The translations under genes were made by a program, and so were the position numbers. The notes under the pieces were generated by a model, which saw nothing but the letters and a program-made list of their open reading frames with translations, ran no database searches and was not told the origin of the DNA. Shown here one piece after another: positions 54,130 through 64,000 of a stretch of DNA of 64,000 bases. Source of the stretch: Dactylis glomerata (taxonomy: Eukaryota; Streptophyta; Magnoliopsida; Poales; Poaceae); the NCBI GenBank assembly GCA_007115705.1, contig QXEO01000464.1, forward strand, positions 8,982,317 to 9,046,316. Direction: 5' to 3'. The first letter of the stretch is position 1. Each line of letters opens with the position of its first letter.

Positions 54130-57100
54130 CAGAAGATCTTCAAAACCTCCTCAACAGGTAGAGGTTTAGTTCTAGTGATTACAATAGAGAAAGAATAAGC
54201 TGTAGACTAAACTAGAGCTATAACTCATGCAGTTGGCTTGCTACTATACTATAGAGTTAACCTAACTACTTAGGTTCTAGGATTAGGGAATTGGGTCCCT
54301 TTTATTCCTATTCTAGTTTTCCACCAAGCTTGGTGTAGTCGTTGACTCCATTGATAGTTCTGACATTGGTCAAGGACTTCATCTTCAGTGTCTCGAGGTT
54401 GCCTCCTTGTGTTGCCTCCAATCTAAGCAAGGGTTACGAGGGAGTGGGGTGAGTAACGAGCGTTACCCAGCAAGTTCATATAAGGGATAAGGTGTTTTAT
54501 GCACTAACTACAGCCTTAGACCCAAGAGTCATTTGGCAATGTAAGTTTTTGTAAACATTTCTTCAAGAGGTTGCTTTTATTTAGAAGAACTATGTCCGTT
54601 AGCCTTCACAGGTTGATTAGAGCTTTGATGGGCTCCTTTCCTGCCGCGTTCGCAGCTCCTTCCCGGAACAGGGAGTATCCAGATACTTTCTTACACTTTG
54701 CAGAGGTGGTCACTTATACCCATGAGAGATCAAAGCCTTGCTGCACAACCAGGCGAATCTTTCCTGTCCACACTTCCTTGGTGTGGGGCCCAGTCTTGTG
54801 ATCCAAGCCAATCATCGTTCTTCTCCGCGACCCCGCAGACCCACCCTTTTGTTAGTCCATCCATCTCCTATACCACATATGTAGACCAATTGGCGCACTG
54901 GTCCTTCCCCTTTACACTATGGATGCTCCCATAGGTAGACTGGCCCGGACCCAGATGCCCGCTCCTATACAATATGGGTAGACCGACCCGAATGAATCTT
55001 ACAATCCATCATAGACCAATTAGCTAGTTTGTCCCCCCTATACTATAGACAGACCGAATAGGAAACGCATTTTCCCCCTTTGCACTATAGTAGCCCGAAC
55101 AGGACAACCCTAGACTACTGATCTGTTGGCATGCGAGAGGGAAAAGATACAGCTGTCTTCTCCGTCCCATTCCAGATCTCATGGTTGACCGTTATTTATG
55201 GCGCTAGAATCACTGACGACATTGGTTATTAGTCCTAGGTGAACTTTCCAGTTGCAGTGGGACCTCCACCATACTCATACCATGGTCCCACTGCCCACCT
55301 TCCTAGGTCGACAACCATCATGGTTGCTAACCACTAGTCATATTAATTGAGAAAGTAGAACTTTTGCTTTTGAATGCAATAGTAATAATACCACCGGTAT
55401 ATTTGCAAGTAATTTGATAAAAATACACAAGAGGTATGAGCAAGAGTGAACTTGCCTTTTTGACTGCAAGATTATGCAAGCCAAGGTCTTCGATACGAAA
55501 GAAATCCCAATTCGGAAATAGCAATCATCATCCAGTAGGGATGATGTTAGAAATCTGCAGTATGATATGCATAAGATATGATATGCATCACTCTAAGCGT
55601 AACCTAACCTCGATGATTTGTTATCATTGAGTTATGGTGATTTATTTATGATGTGTTGCACTTTTAAATCACACCAGAACAAGGTTGTCAAGCATTTTAG
55701 GTTAGCTCACTATCAGGTGCTATTATAAGGATGAGACTTTAACAACAATTATTGTTTCAGGGTTTTATCATCATTCCTTGTTACAAGAGAATGATGGTTA
55801 ATGGTGAAGACATGAAAGTAATGCCTTTAAGTTGCATCTTATAATTAGCAATCACTTGGTTAATCATGGACATGTAAAGTGGAAGTAAAGCATATCAGAT
55901 AACAATACCTAACTAGTTTTAGGGTTGACAACAATCTGAACATATATAAGAAAGTATTCGGTTTGATGGCATAAGAGTTGTTGTGATGCTTAACTAATGT
56001 TCTTCAAAAGAATAACTTTTGAAGAACATATTCCTTAATGGATACTTACTAATTAAATTCATTTTTAGATACTTACCTTCTAAGAACATTTAAGTAGTTA
56101 AGAAAATATAACCTCTTTAATTAATAATTGTTATGGTTTGAATCACAATTTTCAATGGTTTCTAAATTGATTTTAGACATTCTTATGATTATAAGTAACT
56201 CTTAGTAAGACAATTTGCATTTATTAGGTTATAGTTGAAAATAGATTTTAATACAAGCCAATAGTTATTTAGGATTTTTCTAGATTTTAGTATTTAAAAA
56301 TTATTTATGGAAATAGTTTTAGGTTTTTAAATACTAATAGTGAAGTTTTAAAAATACTAAACTTAAATAATGAAATGTTGTTTCAATAAAGTAGTTTGAG
56401 TTTATAAACAATCATTTCTTATTCAGAAAAGTTATTTGATTCCTAGATTTGTTTCATATTCATATTCAAAAAATAGTACTTAAACATGCTTTTAAATTGC
56501 ACTCAAAAATATTCCACACAAGTATATAATATTATAGTACAAACAGATAGGTCTTATTTTTGTGATCATTTTGATATGTTATTTGGATTTTTCTGATTCA
56601 AAATGAGATAGATATGATTTTTCTAAGTTTTAGACATTTTCTGGTATTTCTATTTAACAGCCAGATTCTTTTTATACCGAATCAGAAACTAGCCCTACAC
56701 ACTGACTAGTGGGGTCACTGCCTAGTCAGCTGCCACCCGAGCTGAAGCTAAGTCACAGAGACTGACTGGTGGGCCAAGGGCCAGGTCAATGCCACCTCGG
56801 CAACAACCAAGTCAAGACCTTGATTGGGAGTGGCTAGCCAGCGGCGATCGCCGGAGATGGCGATTCCGGGGCTCCTAGGACGATTTGCTTGCACTACACG
56901 AAGGAGGGCAACGAGGGGAACCAGTTGGTGGTGGTGCCGCCCAAAAATGGTCACCGGAGCATCATCGGTGATGACTCCCTGAGGCGGTGCACTCCGGCCA
57001 ACCACCGAACTCGAGCTACGGCTCACCCTCGGATGCACAAAGTAGCTCTATAGGTTCATATGCTCACCATGATGGCTATGGTGTGTTCGGTGCAGCGAGT

Positions 57101-58576
57101 AGTGGTCGGAGATGATCGAATCGGCATGAATTCCGGCGAGGTCTGGCGGAAGGGAATTCGTTGATTCGTCGGATTCCACTCTCCCTTTGATGTTGGACTC
57201 CTTCAGGACGATGAGGAACTCGAGACGGCCCTCCCCAACCATTCTACGGCTTCGGGGTGGTCGAAATCGATGGAGCTCGGGCGAACTCCGGCGAGGTCTT
57301 CGGTGTACTGAGAAGAATAGAGAGGGATTGAGGGTTTGAGGAAGAGAGGCGGAGCTTCTAGGGTTTCCAGCGGCGGCAGACGTCGTTTTATAGGTGCTGG
57401 AGAGCGGCGGTGCGCATCTTGGCGCGGCCGAGCTTCCCAGGCTCGACAGCGAGCTGCTTCCCAGATCGGAGGTTGAAGATGACGTCTTCATTTGGTGGGT
57501 CCCACCTGTCAGTCATATGCTGAAACGGTATGTTTGGCCGGGCTCCGGTTGGGCTGGATGATGGGCTGTGCTGGTGGGCTGTGGCTGCTGGGTTGCGGTC
57601 TGGTGGCCTCCCCTTTATATTTTTTTTCTTCTTCTTATTCTTTTTCTATTTTCTGTTTTGCTGTTTTGAATTCTAATTTGATTTTCAATTCTGTTTTGTA
57701 GGATTTTGAATTTGGAATCTTTTTCTAAAGTTTCCCCAAGTATTCTATATAGGATAATATGATGGACTGAGATAATGTTTAGGTGCATTAGCACATGATA
57801 CTATTAGATTTGTTAAGATTTTATTAGGAGTCTTATTACAAATGATTTTTAAAGATTCTATTTTTGTGTTTCTTCTAAAGAGTGTATAGACACTATATTT
57901 GTATCTGAATGAAAGGAGAACTATTATTTATCATAAGTGCTAGCATTGGATTTCCTAGTTAGGTATATGTGTCTATGAACATGATGCTCTTAATTTGATA
58001 TCAAGTTTCATGCACATATTAACATGTTCAAGTTAATCACTAGATAATTAATATGGTTGATATTAAGAATGTTTATGCTGTGGACATAATCCATGGGTTA
58101 AGATATAGGATGTGGTTCTAGGGTTTTACTCATGATCACAAAGTGATACATAAGTTGAATCTTAGATTGGTACCATAGGGCTTCAAATGGATAGGTGGAA
58201 AGAATATGAAATATCATAGAAGTGCCTCATAAAAGAGGTGCTTTTCTTAATGTAGTGTTCTCGCAATTAATTTCACACATGCTCTTGCATAGGATATGGT
58301 ATCTAGTTGATTTGGCTATATGCAAAGATGCATCTCAATAATATGTATGTGAGGTATTAGAGTGTATACTAATTTATCTTAGCATACAAGGCTATATAAG
58401 CATTCACACAATTAACTATTGGTGTGTTCACTAACTAATGGCAGCTAAAGATAATGTTCTAACCTTTGTTATGCAAGTGTAGGTGTATGAATAATATGCA
58501 TGAGTGGATAGTGATTTCTTGGTACAGACATATGTATGATATGAATGGCTACTCTATAATTTCTAGGTTTGATTTG
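54130..58576 (-). repeat. Part of a long minus-strand LTR (Tekay/Del-like?)
   Basis: No intact gene. On the minus strand a GC-rich promoter zone with CCTATAAAACGACG (about 57388-57401) is followed by AT-rich DNA with a CATATCTATCTCATTTTGA block, the same arrangement as LTR C2 (20940-24697). A GTGAGTAACGAGCGTTACC-type segment near 54448 also looks like the LTR class. The LTR start would lie right of 58576, where element G interrupts it (target ATTTG at 58572-58576). The left boundary near 54130 is approximate. The family call is tentative. Confidence 0.5.
57388..57401 (-). promoter_or_regulatory. TATA-like box of the long minus-strand LTR
   Basis: CCTATAAAACGACG on the minus strand, followed by a GC-rich leader with AAACCCTAG, a motif common near grass transcription starts. 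Confidence 0.5.
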
Positions 58577-59963
58577 TGATACGTCCAAAACGTATCTACT
58601 TTTCCGAACACTTTTGCTATTGTTTCTCTTCTAATTTGTGTCTTTTGAATACAACTAACACGGACTAACGCTGTTATCAGCAGAATTGCTCTGGTGTCTC
58701 GTTTTTGTGCAGAAATCTGACTTTCAAGAAAAATCCCGAAAAATATTGCAAAAATTCTATTTTGCCAGAAGACCCACAGAGCCAGAAGGAGAGACGAAGG
58801 GGGGCAGCAGCCTGGGCTCACCATGAGGGGGAGCGGCCCAGCCGTGGCTGCGCCCACCTAGGTGAGGCCGCCTCGGCCGTCGCCTCGACCCCTCCTTCTG
58901 CCTACATATACCCTCTGACCTGAAAATAGCGGGGGTTCGGCGTTTTTCCCAGATAGACTTCATCACCATCAGAAACCGCGATTCGGAACCAGAAACTCCT
59001 TTCTGGCACCCTGCCGGGACGGGGATTTGGAGGAGATATTCATCACCATCATCACCGACGTCTCTCCATCAACCATCGATGACTCCCCCATCCATGTGTG
59101 AGTAATTCCCGCTGTAGGCGAAGGGGATGGTAGGGATTGGATGAGATCATTCATGTAATTTGCTATGAGATTGTTAGGGCATAGTGCCTAGTATCTTTTA
59201 TTAGTGCTTATGACATTGTTGCAACTTGTTGTGCTTAATGCTTGTCACTTTGGGCCCGAGTGCCATGATTTCAGATCTGAACATGTTATTGTTTCTATGA
59301 TGATACTTGTTGTTTATGGTCTTATCTACAAGTTGTTTACACATATTGTTGTCCGAAACCCGAGGCCCCAAAGTGACAGAAATTGGGATAACCAGAGGGG
59401 ATGGCTATGATGTGAGGATCACATGTGTTCACCGAGTGCTAATGCTTTGCTCCAATACTTTATTAAAAGGAGTACCTTAATTACCAGTAGTTTCCCTTGA
59501 GGCCCTGCTGCAACAGGCTGGTAGGACAAAAGATGTCGTGCAAGTTTCTCATTGCGAGCACGTACGACTATATACGGAACACACGCCTATGATTGTTAGT
59601 ACTAGGATGCTTTATCATTATTTATCTGCAATGCCCATGTCTCATTGATTTCATGAATTATCTTATCCATGCAACGCCCATACATCCATCCCTATGCCTA
59701 CAGTATTTCATCCTACTGTCTACTATTGCTACTATTACCGCTTTTATTCTACTACTGATGTTACTGTTTCACTACTATCACCACTATAAAACTATTGCTA
59801 CTGATAAACCGCTGCGAACAAGTCTGTTTCCAGGTGCAGCTGAATTGACAACTCATCTGTTAAGGCTTAGATATATTCTTTGGCTCCCCTTGTGTCGAAT
59901 TAATAAATTTGGGTTTTACTTCCCTCGAAGACTGTTGCGATCCCCTATACTTGTGGTTCATCA
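58577..59963 (+). repeat. 5' LTR of element G (1,387 bp)
   Basis: TG...CA ends (TGATACGTCC ... GGTTCATCA). Palindrome 58815-58869, TATA-like ACATATACC at 58902-58910, leader hairpin CTGGCACCCTGCCGG at 59003-59017. The second LTR is outside the window. Confidence 0.85.
58815..58869 (+). promoter_or_regulatory. U3 palindrome upstream of TATA, element G
   Basis: GGCTCACC/GGTGAGGCC outer arms (8 bp) and a GAGCGGCC/GGCTGCGC-type inner stem with mismatches, 32 bp upstream of the TATA-like box. Confidence 0.7.
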
Positions 59964-59974
59964 AGACTATTTTC

Positions 59975-59992
59975 TAGCGCCGTTGCCGGGGA
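59975..59992 (+). other. tRNA-Asp primer-binding site of element G
   Basis: TAGCGCCGTTGCCGGGGA, one mismatch (second base) to the tRNA-Asp complement, 11 nt after the LTR. Confidence 0.87.
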
Positions 59993-60051
59993 GCATAGCT
60001 TTATTTGTAAGCTCACTTGGAATTCATATTGTTTGCTGCAATCCTTTCATC

Positions 60052-61540
60052 ATGGGTAAACCTCGTGATGGAAAAGTTCCTATATTGCCATCCACTACAA
60101 GAAGAGGTACGACTCTGAACACTTCTGTTGCTCTTGATTCACCATCTGTTATGAGTAAGTTGCTTACACCACCACACGCACACGCTACTACTACCACTTC
60201 TGCTGAGTTTGAAAATGCCACTGATAATTTAGATGATGTTTCTACTGTGCTTGATGAGAGTGGGTCACTAGGCTCCTTTTTAGATGCTACAATTGCTAGA
60301 GCTAAGTTGGGAAACACCACTGTTACACCTGTTAGTTCACCTGAGTCTAGGGAATGTCCTAGTGATGATTTTGATGATGCTTATATTGAGCTTGACGATG
60401 ATTTTATTGCTGAAGCTCGTGCTACTCGTGATGCTAAAGCTGTTAAGGAACTTCTAGCGAGACGTGTTGTTAGATAAAAATTATCTCCTGATCCTAAGTT
60501 TGCTACTTCTCCCATAGATATTAGAGACAAGGATTATGATTTCTCTTTAGATTTATCTTACATATCCGTTGTTGAGAAAGAGCCTTTTTGTGGTACTGAG
60601 AATGAAAGTGCTATGGAGCACATGAATGAGCTTTCTACTTTGAGTAATTTGTTTTCTGATGATATTAAGCTTCGCACTTAATTTGTTGCTAAGATTTTTC
60701 CTTTCTCGTTGAAAGATGCAGCTAAAACATGGTTTAATAGCTTGTCTCCTGGATCTCTTAATAGTCCTATTGCTTTGGTTAATGCTTTCTTTCAGAAATA
60801 TTTTCCTGCTAGTGCTCAACATGCTGCTGTGCAGAGAATCTTTGATTTTGAACAGGGAAAAGGAGAGATATTGCCTGAATCTTGGACAAGGTTTTGTTCT
60901 TTAATTAGAGCTTTGCCTAAAAATGAACTCCTTGATATATTTTATAATGGACTAACTGATGAATCTAAGTCATATTTGGATAGTTGTGCTGGTTGTGTTT
61001 TCAGGGAAAGAACTTCGGCTGAAGCTAAAGAATTAATGGCTAAAATAAGCCAGAATCATGATGTTTGGACTCTAGTTGAGCCAACACCAGCACCAACACC
61101 TGCGCCAGTTCCAGAGCCGACACCAAGGAAGAGAGGGATGATTGAATTAAATGATGAAGTTATGAAGGAAGCCAAGAAATCTCTTAAGGAGAAAGGTATT
61201 AAGGCCAAAGATGTGAAGAATTTACCTCCTATAGAAGAATTATGTAAGCCAATCCCTCACTCATCTACTATTGAGGTACACTCTCTCCAACGTTTTGATG
61301 ATAGAGATATTCCTTACTCTAAACCTCCTGATCAATGCTTAGATGAGTTAGATAATTTTATTGTTAAGCAATATAATTTTAATAGAATGGTGCAGAATCA
61401 TTTGTTGGAAAATTATAGAGCTATTAACAAGTTGCAGGATAATGTGGAGAGAACCTCCAATGATGTGAAGATACTTTTAAACATTTTCAAATGGTTCAGA
61501 CTCAAATTGATCAGCTTACCAAGGTGCAAAAAGATTTGCT
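60052..61540 (+). pseudogene. Athila-type gag of element G
   Basis: Begins at 60052 (MGKPRDGKVP). The frame is open further upstream but that part is LTR and PBS. In-frame stops at 60475-60477 and 60679-60681 break it. The capsid core follows, with FPFSLKDAAKTWFNSLSPGS, FFQKYFPAS and ESWTRFCSLIRALP, then a Pro-rich linker (EPTPAPTPAPVPEPTP) and a DNFIVKQYNFNRMVQNHLLE helix. A frameshift near 61480-61490 moves the coiled-coil end to another frame. Known role: forms the particle. This copy cannot make the full protein. Confidence 0.82.
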
Positions 61541-62579
61541 AGTTAATGCTGCAAGAGAAAAACAAGCATGTGAAATACGCACATGAGGAGGTGCTACCAC
61601 TCAAGACCCCTTATATCCTGAAGGACATCCTAAGAGGATCGAGCAAGATTCTCAACGCACTTCAAGAGATGATATTCCTTCCAAGAAGAAGAAGAAGAAG
61701 AAGCATAAAACAACTGCAGAATCCTCTGAAGCAGGTAAAGATCCCAACAGTGTTTCTATTTCTCATGCTGAAACTGAACCAGGTGATGCTTCCGATAAAG
61801 AAGAAGTGGAAGAGGAACCAGAAAAGATTGATAAGAATGCAAAGTACACCAAAGAAGACTTCATTGCCAACAAGCATGGTAATGAGAGATAACCTTGGGT
61901 ACAGAAACCAATGCCTTTTCCTGGTAAGAAACACAAGTCCAAGGAAGAATAACACTACAACAGGTTTTGTGAATGGATGAAACCTTTATTTTTGCAAATT
62001 CCTTTGACTGATGCTATTAGAATGCCTCCTTATGCAAAGTATATGAAAGATATTATTACTAATAAAAGGAAGATTCCTAATGAGGAAATTTCCACTCTAC
62101 TTGCTAATTATTCTTTTGATGGTAAAGTTCTAGAGAAGCTTGGAGATCCAGGTATACCAACTATTCCTTGCTCCATTAAAAATAACTATGTTAGAACTGC
62201 TTTATGTGATTTGGGAGCTGGAGTTAGTGTCATGCCTTTTTCTCTATACAAGAGACTTGATTTAGAAAAATTGGTATCGACTGATATATCTTTGCAGATG
62301 GCTGATAAGTCTACTACTATTCCTATTGGTATATGTGAAAATGTTCATGTTCAAGTTGCTAACAGTTATTTGATATTAACTGACTTTGTTGTGTTGGAAA
62401 TGCCTGAAGATGATAATATGTCTATTATTCTTGGAAGACCTTTTCTAAACACTGCAGGTGCTGTTATTAATTGCAATCAAGGAAAAGTAACTTTTAATGT
62501 CAATGACAAAGAGTATACGGTCTATTTTCCCAAGAAGATTGATAGAAAAGAACGCTCTAAATTCAATCAAGCATGTTGA
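61541..62579 (+). pseudogene. Gag tail and aspartic-protease-like domain of element G
   Basis: After a Lys-rich (GAA repeat) and acidic linker with stops near 61890 and 61950, an open frame (61977-62579) carries CEWMKPLFLQIPLTDAI-type Athila sequence, an active-site-like CDLGAGVSVMPFSLYKRL near 62206 (DLGA in place of DTGA) and the flap/C-terminal IILGRPFLNTAGAVI near 62423. The frame ends at 62577-62579 with no RT downstream. Athila-lineage elements are known to carry this protease type. The DLG variant may be the family norm and not a lesion. Confidence 0.8.
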
Positions 62580-63282
62580 GACCATTCGAGTTGGTCAAAT
62601 TATTTTTTCAGAGCGAAAGCCCAAGGAAGAATATAAAATTGTTATGATTGGGACTATGCCTATCAAGGTCGAGGTAACATAAGCATGTAGTGAAATGCAA
62701 AGTTTTGCCTCATATAAAGTTAGTTTGGTAACAAGACTTGATCAACCTTGTTAACAAAGTGATTTTATATGAACGAAACTTTGTTTTCACCGCATTTACT
62801 CTACCTCACTTATATTTACTTGTTCATTTTTGTTCCCTCTGTTTAGTGACATGATTAGAATATCTTAGAACTGCTGCATACTTGGTTTTGATTTGCTTGC
62901 AATCTTGCCATCGTCGTTTTCCCGAGTTTTGTTCTTTTATCGTTTTTCTGAAAAATCCTCGAAAATAAAGTTTCTCGAAAAATTCCAGAAAAATCTTTTT
63001 AAATTTTTTATGTCAAAAATGGGGCAGAGAGGCACCTGGGAGACCTCATGGGGACCTTCCACGCCACCTCACCATGAGGGGGCGTGGCCCAGCCCTGGCC
63101 GCGCCCACCTATGGTGAGGGGCCCCCTGGCCTCTCACTTATCTCTTACTCCCTAGCTCTTTCTCTCTCCCAAAAACAATGACACACCTGCTCAAACTCGA
63201 GTTCTTGCTGCTCTTCATCTTGGTTTTTCGATCTCCTTGCTCAGCCCATCATTGTTGCTGAGATTTGGAGCATTTGTTCTCC
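62580..63282 (+). other. Noncoding block with U3-like module, element G
   Basis: Replaces pol. From about 62930 it resembles the U3 of this element's own LTR: a CGAAAAA/CAGAAAAA-rich run, a GGGGCAG motif, then the palindrome. No TATA box follows, but a C/T-rich stretch does (CTCTTTCTCTCTCCC, 63158-63172), before an inferred exon end at 63282. Confidence 0.55.
63067..63119 (+). promoter_or_regulatory. Internal copy of the U3 palindrome in element G
   Basis: CCTCACCAT/ATGGTGAGG arms (9 bp, perfect) around GGGCGTGGCC/GGCCGCGCCC (one G-T). Better paired than the copy in the element's own LTR at 58815-58869. Confidence 0.8.
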
Positions 63283-63503
63283 GGTATGTGACTCCTCCTA
63301 TTGTCCAAGTAGAATTTTGATTAGTGAAGTATTTCTTGTGTATTTTAGCTCTATAGGTGATAGGTGAAATGAGTTTGAATGCTTGTTCTATTGCTTAGAA
63401 ATGTTATTTTGATGCATGTTAGCCCTCTAGTTACTCCCTATAGTAGTTCCCTACATTTGTTTGTCTCAAAATCATATTTTATGAGGTTTGTAAAAAATTT
63501 CAG
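63283..63503 (+). other. Predicted intron before ORF2 of element G
   Basis: Donor CG|GTATGT at 63283, acceptor AATTTCAG ending at 63503, T-rich in between, 221 bp. The start codon of ORF2 comes 10 nt after the acceptor. Prediction only. Confidence 0.45.
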
Positions 63504-63512
63504 AAAAGGGAC

Positions 63513-64000
63513 ATGGATAACTACACCTATGGAGAAGTGTTTGAAAGAGAAGCACCAAGGTCATCAAGGCCTTCAAGATCCACTGCTCAATATAGGATAT
63601 CCTACAATGAAGATCTTATGTCACCAAACCTTGAGGGAGACGATGGAGATGCGCATCCATCCACCTTCCCTTGTGCTAACTTTTTGCGTGATGCAGGGAT
63701 TCTGGATGATTTCTTGCTCCTTATTAAAAGGGTTGGATTGACTACATACATGATGGATGAGAGTAATCAATATGCTATTCTCACAAAGATTTTTGTTGAA
63801 AGCTTTAAATTCGCTAACTCTCATTCCAATCCTTCCATTGCATTTAAGATTTATGACAAGTCTATCACCATGTCTTTGGAGAGGTTTTGTGATATTCTAG
63901 GTATACCTATGTTTGGGACGGCAAAGAAGATGCTAAATCAGCCCACCGATTTGTTGGAGCTCTACCGAGGAGTGACCAACGACGATGACCGCACAACACA
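63513..64000 (+). CDS. ORF2 of element G (Athila ORF/env-position protein), N-terminal part
   Basis: Open from an ATG at 63513 to the window end (162 complete codons, no stop). Starts MDNYTYGEVFEREAPRSSRP, then a short acidic stretch, then FLRDAGILDDFLLLIKRVGL, LTKIFVESFKF and a SLERFCDILGIPMFG segment reminiscent of the ATHILA ORF-1/plant mobile-domain type proteins found downstream of pol in this lineage. No signal peptide or membrane segment in the visible part. It sits where an env-like gene sits in full Athila elements, but pol between it and the protease region is missing. Its frame is intact while gag is broken. The C-terminal part is outside the window. Confidence 0.7.
   Translation, partial: MDNYTYGEVFEREAPRSSRPSRSTAQYRISYNEDLMSPNLEGDDGDAHPSTFPCANFLRDAGILDDFLLLIKRVGLTTYMMDESNQYAILTKIFVESFKFANSHSNPSIAFKIYDKSITMSLERFCDILGIPMFGTAKKMLNQPTDLLELYRGVTNDDDRTT

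Larger units (their letters stand above)
58577..64000 (+). mobile_element. Element G: Athila-lineage element (Sabrina-like?), 5' part
   Basis: LTR 58577-59963, PBS, gag with stops, protease-like region, no RT, then a leader-like block and a second large ORF running off the window. The LTR start (TGATACGTCCAAAACG) and the GKPRDGKVP gag start differ from A-F. It is reminiscent of the Triticeae Sabrina family from memory, which a search would settle. Confidence 0.85.

Noticed and set aside
54571..54934. Frames of 76-78 codons as possible small genes
   Set aside because: They lie in what looks like a decayed long LTR, overlap each other, and show no start context or domain.
59593..60051. Long N-terminal extension of the gag frame of element G
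   Set aside because: It reads through the LTR end and the primer-binding site. The gag start at 60052 has the family-typical MGKPRDGKVP, so the extension is chance.

Overview
The window is plant nuclear DNA, most likely from a pooid grass (wheat/barley/oat relatives). It is almost entirely a nest of transposable elements. I found no rRNA, tRNA, CRISPR or intact host gene. The grass call rests on LTRs of the type starting TGATACGTCTC, which I know from pooid Athila-lineage Gypsy elements, on primer-binding sites matching plant tRNA-Asp and tRNA-iMet, on a Tat-lineage element with an antisense spliced gene, and on a FAR1-type Mutator transposase. The species cannot be fixed by eye.

Layout. A Tat-lineage element (T, + strand, left end outside the window, right end 37372) is broken by four nested elements: A (Athila-like, - strand, to 5997), B (Athila-like, +, 6611-12311), C (long-LTR Gypsy, +, 16189-24697) and D (Athila-like, -, 28720-37359, TSD TTAAC). 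T itself sits in a fourth Athila-like element, E (+, visible as 37378-39989). Then come a short unassigned stretch and a decayed FAR1/MULE transposase (39990-41012 and 50956-about 54130). These are split by Athila-like element F (-, 41013-50955, TSD ATGCT), whose gag is in turn split by a Helitron (47453-49002). From about 54130 to 58576 lies part of a long minus-strand LTR, cut by another Athila-lineage element, G (+, 58577 to beyond 64000). A 389-bp Mutator-type MITE (1348-1736) lies in A.

No reverse transcriptase, RNase H or integrase reading frame was recognised, so every LTR element seen here appears non-autonomous. T and G encode gag plus a protease-like domain. D and F encode gag with an unusual hydrophobic tail. 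A and B encode only an unrecognised protein of about 197 residues. A, B and E share U3 and a roughly 2.93-kb 3' noncoding block with D and F, but differ from them in R-U5 and in the coding module. This is what template switching between co-packaged RNAs would give.

Main points for follow-up: the swapped coding modules and the unknown 197-residue protein; a large palindrome just upstream of the TATA box in the Athila-like LTRs, whose sequence drifts while its pairing persists, plus a stray copy inside G; a 1,022-bp head-to-tail duplication at the left edge; a sharply bounded identical inverted tract between A and E; and the antisense gene of T with its own TATA box and four GT-AG introns. LTR, PBS and TSD boundaries were read directly. 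Lineage names rest on remembered family features, not on a search.
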